Shown piece by piece: positions 60,495 to 64,000 of a stretch of 64,000 nt of DNA. Source of the stretch: Duganella aceris (lineage in GTDB: Bacteria; Pseudomonadota; Gammaproteobacteria; Burkholderiales; Burkholderiaceae_D); assembly GCF_011090165.1 (NCBI RefSeq), contig NZ_JAADJT010000012.1, forward strand, positions 1 through 64,000. Direction: 5' to 3'. The notes under the pieces were generated by a model. It was not told the DNA's origin, did no database searches, and saw only the letters and a list, made by a program, of their open reading frames with translations. The stretch's first letter is position 1. Every line of letters starts with the position of its first letter. Both the position numbers and the translations under genes were made by a program.

Positions 60495-61361
60495 ATGTGC
60501 GTGCTGCGCCGTCTGCTGTTTTTCTGCCTGCTGTGGAGTGGTCTGGCGATGGCGGCGCCGATCACCATTCATTATCCGCGCACCGCCAGCGTCGACGGCG
60601 GGCACGGCGAGTATGGCCTGGCCCTGCTGGAGCTGGCGCTGGCGAAGGCCGGCGGCCATTACAAAGTCGAGCTGTCGCCGGCGCCGATGCAGCAGAACCG
60701 CGCCATCGTCGAGCTGCAAGCGCGGATGGGGAAGATCGATGTGGTCGGGACGATGACCTCGGCCGAACGCGAGGCGGCGCTGCTGCCGATACGCATTCCG
60801 ATGACGCGCGGGTTGATCGGCTGGCGCATCGGCCTGCTGCGTTCGGACCACCTGGATCTGTTGCGCGAGGTGCGCGACCTGGATGACCTGAAGTCCTATA
60901 CCGCCGGGCAGGGCCACGACTGGCCGGACATCGCCATCCTGCGCCACAGCGGCCTGAAGGTGTCGCCGGTGACGGTTTACAGGGATTTGTTCGGACTGCT
61001 CGGCGCCGGCCGCGTCGATTGGGTGCCGCGCTCGGTCAACGAGATCTGGGCGGAGGCGGAACGGCATCCGGAGCTGGTCATCGATCCCTATGTGGCGCTG
61101 CGTTATCCCACCGCCGATTATTTTTTCGTCAGCCGCGCCAAGCCGGCGCTGGCCGAGGAGATCCGACGCGGCCTGGAGGCGGCGCTGGCGGACGGCAGCT
61201 TCGAACGCCTGTTCCATCTGCACTACGGCCCGCTGATCCGCAAGGCGCGCTTGGACCAGCGTGTCCTCATCGAGCTGCCCAATCCGCTGCTGACGCCGGA
61301 GACGCCGCTGTCGCGCAAGGAACTGTGGCTCTCGATCGATGACCTGAAGCGCCATCCCTGA
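60495..61361 (+). CDS. Periplasmic substrate-binding-like protein
   Basis: Protein of 288 residues with a signal peptide (about 1-20, ending GLAMAA). The two-lobe solute-binding pattern is visible: MQQNRAIVELQARMGKIDVVGTMTSAEREAALLPIRIPM, then GRVDWVPRSVNEIWAEAE. It resembles amino-acid-type binding proteins that stand alone. The start at 60495 with CGGAAG upstream keeps the signal peptide short; starts at 60462 and 60435 are possible. It lies 33 bases before an ABC-2-like ATPase gene but is of an importer-type family, so the link is uncertain. Confidence 0.72.
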   Translation: MCVLRRLLFFCLLWSGLAMAAPITIHYPRTASVDGGHGEYGLALLELALAKAGGHYKVELSPAPMQQNRAIVELQARMGKIDVVGTMTSAEREAALLPIRIPMTRGLIGWRIGLLRSDHLDLLREVRDLDDLKSYTAGQGHDWPDIAILRHSGLKVSPVTVYRDLFGLLGAGRVDWVPRSVNEIWAEAERHPELVIDPYVALRYPTADYFFVSRAKPALAEEIRRGLEAALADGSFERLFHLHYGPLIRKARLDQRVLIELPNPLLTPETPLSRKELWLSIDDLKRHP

Positions 61362-61394
61362 CCGCTGTTTTTTTTACTAAGGAATCGCCCGCAC

Positions 61395-62288
61395 ATGCTT
61401 GAGATACGCAATGTCGTCAAAACCTACGCGAAGAACGTCAGGGCGGTCGACGACGTCAGTTTGAATCTACAGGCCGGCGTGGTCGGCTTGATCGGCCATA
61501 ACGGCGCCGGCAAAACCTCGTTGATGCAGATGATCGCGACGCTGACCCGGCCGACCAGCGGGCAGATCCTGTTCGACGGCGTCGATATCGTCGCCAGGCC
61601 GGAGGCGATACGCGCGCGGCTGGGCTTTCTGCCGCAGGATTTCGGCGTGTACCCCAACCTGACGGCGCTGGAGTTCCTGCAGTATTTCGCGGCCTTGAAA
61701 GGCGTGCGCGATCCGGCGCGTTTGCGGCGCCTGCTGGAGATGGTCAACCTGCACGAGCACGCGGACCGCCAGGCGGCGGGCTTCTCGGGCGGCATGCGGC
61801 GCCGGCTCGGCATCGCGCAGGCGCTGCTCAACGATCCGGATGTGCTGATCGTCGACGAGCCGACCGCAGGACTCGATCCGGAGGAGCGACTGCGTTTCCG
61901 CCATCTGCTGTCGGAGATCGGCTTCCGCAAGCTGGTGATCGTATCGACGCATATCGTGTCCGACATCGAGAACATGGCCGGCCACCTGGCCATCATGAAC
62001 AAGGGAAAGCTGGTCGGCTACGATACGCCGGACAGTTTCGTGCGCGAGGCGCGCAGCCAGATGTGGTCGGCGACGGTGGATCCGCAGCATTACGACAGAC
62101 TGCGCGCGCAGGTGCGCGTGTTGCAGGCGCAGCGCAACGCGCATGGCATCCATCTGCGCATCGCGCATCCATCGTCGCCGTGCGACGGCGCGCTGCCGGC
62201 CGAGCCGACGCTGGAAGAGGCGCTGATGACGCAGCGTTATGCAGTGCAGGAAGGCGCGCAACAAGGCGCGCAGGTACAAGCCGCATGA
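61395..62288 (+). CDS. ABC transporter ATPase (ABC-2 exporter type)
   Basis: Protein of 297 residues. Walker A is GHNGAGKTS, the signature FSGGMRRRLGIAQALL and Walker B VLIVDEPTAGLD, with the switch His in IVSTHIVSDIE. The C-terminal 80 residues after the core are variable. It belongs with NatA-like exporters and is coupled to the permease gene by ATGA. The substrate is unknown; drugs, lipids or Na+ are typical. Confidence 0.9.
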   Translation: MLEIRNVVKTYAKNVRAVDDVSLNLQAGVVGLIGHNGAGKTSLMQMIATLTRPTSGQILFDGVDIVARPEAIRARLGFLPQDFGVYPNLTALEFLQYFAALKGVRDPARLRRLLEMVNLHEHADRQAAGFSGGMRRRLGIAQALLNDPDVLIVDEPTAGLDPEERLRFRHLLSEIGFRKLVIVSTHIVSDIENMAGHLAIMNKGKLVGYDTPDSFVREARSQMWSATVDPQHYDRLRAQVRVLQAQRNAHGIHLRIAHPSSPCDGALPAEPTLEEALMTQRYAVQEGAQQGAQVQAA

Positions 62289-63856
62289 ACGCGCTGGCGC
62301 TGAAGATGCTGCTGTTGACCGAGGTGCGGCTACGCATGCGCCGCACCGGCACGCTGGTGGCGGTGCTGGCGCTGATCGTCGTCACATGGCTGATGGTCGG
62401 CGATCCGGACAAGGGGCAGGCGATGATCGTGGTGGAGAACGCGCGCGTGGCCTACACCAGCAGCTGCCTGGCCTTGGGCAGCGCGGGCCTGGGCGGCCTG
62501 TTCATGGGCCTGGCCGGATTCTACCTGGTGCGCGGACGCATGAGTGAAGATGTGCGCAGCGGCGCCGGCTCGGTGCTGGCCGCCACGCAGGTGGGCAACG
62601 CGGTGTTCCTGTTCGGCCGCTGGCTCGGCGCGGTCGCCTATCTGTGCGGGCTGCTCTGCATTTTTCTGTTGACCATGCTGGTGCTGCACGTGCTGCGCGG
62701 CGACGGGCCGATCCAACTCTTCGTTTATCTGCAAACCTTCTCGCTGACCTTGTTGCCGCTGGTGTGCTTCACCGCCGCGATGGCGCTGCTGTGCGACGCG
62801 TGGGCGCCGCTGGCGGGCAAGCGCGGCGACGTGCTGTATTTCGTTTTCTATGTGACGCAGATGGCGGCGCCGATCGCCGTCACCGCGCAGGGGAGCGGCT
62901 GGTCGCCGTTGCTGCTGCTGGATTTTTCCGGCCTGGGCTCGATCGTGATGTCGCTGCGCGCGGAAGTGCACACGGACAGTCTGGTGCTCGGCGGCGGCGA
63001 ATTCGATCCGGCGCTGATCGTGCTGGTGCTGCCGCAGTGGCTGTGGACCACGCGGATGAGCATCACGCGGCTTGGCTCGGCGCTGGTCGCCATGCTGCCG
63101 CTGTTGCCGGCCATTTGGCTGTTCCACCGCTTTGATCCGGAACGGGTCAAGGTGCGCGCGGGCGGCGCCGGGCGCTGGTCGCCGCTGGCGCTGCTCAACC
63201 GCTGGCTGCGTCCCTTGACGCGGCTGACGCGGCCGGTGTTTGCGCTGTCCGCGCGCACGCCCGGCGTGGCCGGTTACGCGCTGGCCGTGCTGGCGCTGAC
63301 GCTGGCGTCGAACCCGCTCGCCATCGCGGCGGCGCTGGGATTATTTGTGGCGGGCTGCGTGCTTCCTGGCGCGGCGCTTGGCGGTCTGACGATCGGCGCG
63401 ATCGCGCTGTGGGGCATCCTGGTCAGCGATCTCAGCGTGCGCGACCGGCAGCATGATGTGGACGCGATGAGCGCGGCCGTACCGGGCGGCGGCGAACGGC
63501 GCTTCGCGGCGCAGCTGTTGGCATCGTGCCTGCTGGCGCTGCTGTTCACCGCGCCGGTGCTGCTGCGCTGGCTGTCGAGCGACGCGGTCCGGGGCGCCGC
63601 GTTGTTCAGCGGCGTGCTGATGCTGGCGGCCGCCGCGAGCTTGCTGGGCAAGTTGTCCCGCACATCGCGCGCCTTCCTTGCGCTGTTCCTGTTCGCGATG
63701 TATGTGGCGACGCAGGCGGTCAAGGTGCCGGCGTTGGATGTCGTGGGATTCAACGGCGTGGCCACCGCGCAATCGGTGTTGACGGAGCTAATCATCGGCG
63801 CGCTGCTGCTCGCCGCTGGGCTCTGGCATGAGCGGTGGCGGGCCGCGAGGAATTGA
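62285..63856 (+). CDS. ABC transporter permease (ABC-2 type)
   Basis: Membrane protein of 523 residues. It has six or so spans in the first 285 residues (starting TLVAVLALIVVTWLMVG) and a further set of six after residue about 330, which suggests a duplicated ABC-2 permease. The ATG at 62285 overlaps the ATPase stop. The earlier in-frame start at 62063 lies within the ATPase gene and is rejected. It partners the ATPase in export. Confidence 0.83.
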   Translation: MNALALKMLLLTEVRLRMRRTGTLVAVLALIVVTWLMVGDPDKGQAMIVVENARVAYTSSCLALGSAGLGGLFMGLAGFYLVRGRMSEDVRSGAGSVLAATQVGNAVFLFGRWLGAVAYLCGLLCIFLLTMLVLHVLRGDGPIQLFVYLQTFSLTLLPLVCFTAAMALLCDAWAPLAGKRGDVLYFVFYVTQMAAPIAVTAQGSGWSPLLLLDFSGLGSIVMSLRAEVHTDSLVLGGGEFDPALIVLVLPQWLWTTRMSITRLGSALVAMLPLLPAIWLFHRFDPERVKVRAGGAGRWSPLALLNRWLRPLTRLTRPVFALSARTPGVAGYALAVLALTLASNPLAIAAALGLFVAGCVLPGAALGGLTIGAIALWGILVSDLSVRDRQHDVDAMSAAVPGGGERRFAAQLLASCLLALLFTAPVLLRWLSSDAVRGAALFSGVLMLAAAASLLGKLSRTSRAFLALFLFAMYVATQAVKVPALDVVGFNGVATAQSVLTELIIGALLLAAGLWHERWRAARN

Positions 63857-64000
63857 AGAAGGAATCGATTAGGAATAATCCGGTTTAAAAAGTTCCATGG
63901 ACTGGTTGGCCGCACGTTTGACGTAGATCAAACGTGTCACATCTCGCTAACGTAGCCTTGGCATTCGCGCTGCAGGCGCGTCGTCGAAACCGGTTCGACA
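63857..64000. other. Intergenic right edge
   Basis: 144 bases without an ORF that I can support, apart from the FNR-type box. It is slightly AT-richer than the genes and looks like a promoter region cut by the window end. Confidence 0.5.
63914..63935. promoter_or_regulatory. FNR/ANR-type box
   Basis: TTGACGTAGATCAA at 63918-63931 is one base from the FNR consensus TTGAT-N4-ATCAA. It is embedded in a larger inverted repeat, ACGTTTGA / TCAAACGT. The regulated gene is probably to the right of the window, as only the ABC permease stop lies to the left. Confidence 0.65.

Noticed and set aside
1..64000. CRISPR arrays, prophage genes or integrases
   Set aside because: I saw no regular direct-repeat array, no phage structural gene and no integrase next to the tRNA-Gly gene.

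Overview
The window is GC-rich and gene-dense, with ATGA/TAATG stop-start overlaps and many antisense open frames typical of such DNA. The gene set points to a motile, environmental betaproteobacterium, most likely Oxalobacteraceae (Massilia, Duganella or Janthinobacterium type). Evidence includes CheV, a LytS/LytR-type two-component system, a Pls-like synthetase, LpxO and a pentose oxidation pathway. The genus is an inference from content; no rRNA is present.

Layout. 1-394: AT-richer left edge with a start-less gene remnant. 338-3251: YdeI-type protein, secreted polysaccharide deacetylase, SDR and DJ-1/PfpI protein. 3261-9009 (minus): a cell-envelope or secondary-metabolite block made of a 1377-residue Pls-like non-ribosomal peptide synthetase, its own phosphopantetheinyl transferase and an LpxO-like dioxygenase. 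9136-10641: AMP nucleosidase with a terminator. 10832-36001: about 25 kb on one strand forming a complete arabinan/arabinoside utilisation locus. 35998-43540: response regulator plus GAF protein, MarR-GNAT fusion, penicillin-acylase-type amidase, acyltransferase and LytS/LytR pair. 43545-52165: two cation/proton antiporters, tRNA-Gly, CheV, DJ-1 protein, S-formylglutathione hydrolase, YbdK ligase, periplasmic binding protein and PuuD-type amidotransferase. 52279-58751: two tiny disordered Gly/Lys-rich proteins, FUSC transporter, two LysR regulators, pyruvate oxidase, a beta-flower protein and DoxX, with an 88-base-paired palindrome. 58854-63856: small membrane ORF, DUF4105 protein, orphan flagellar rod-like protein, binding protein and an ABC exporter. 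The right edge carries an FNR-type box.

The arabinan locus is the most coherent system. A TonB-dependent receptor and a GPH symporter can bring oligosaccharides in. Exported GH43, GH51, GH127 and GH97 enzymes, plus one cytoplasmic GH43, can release pentose. A YtfQ/R/T-YjfF-type ABC transporter imports the monomer. GalM, a sugar dehydrogenase, arabinonate dehydratase, an AraD1/GguC-type dehydratase and 2,5-dioxovalerate dehydrogenase would oxidise L-arabinose to 2-oxoglutarate without phosphorylation. A LysR regulator closes the locus. GATATC-centred palindromes lie upstream of the receptor, dehydratase, binding-protein and LysR genes, and two of the promoters are nearly superimposable, which suggests one regulon.

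The second system worth attention is the Pls-like synthetase. It has one adenylation and one carrier domain followed by three membrane/hexapeptide modules, and it may make an isopeptide-linked poly(amino acid). It is translationally coupled to its activating enzyme and followed by a putative hydroxylase.
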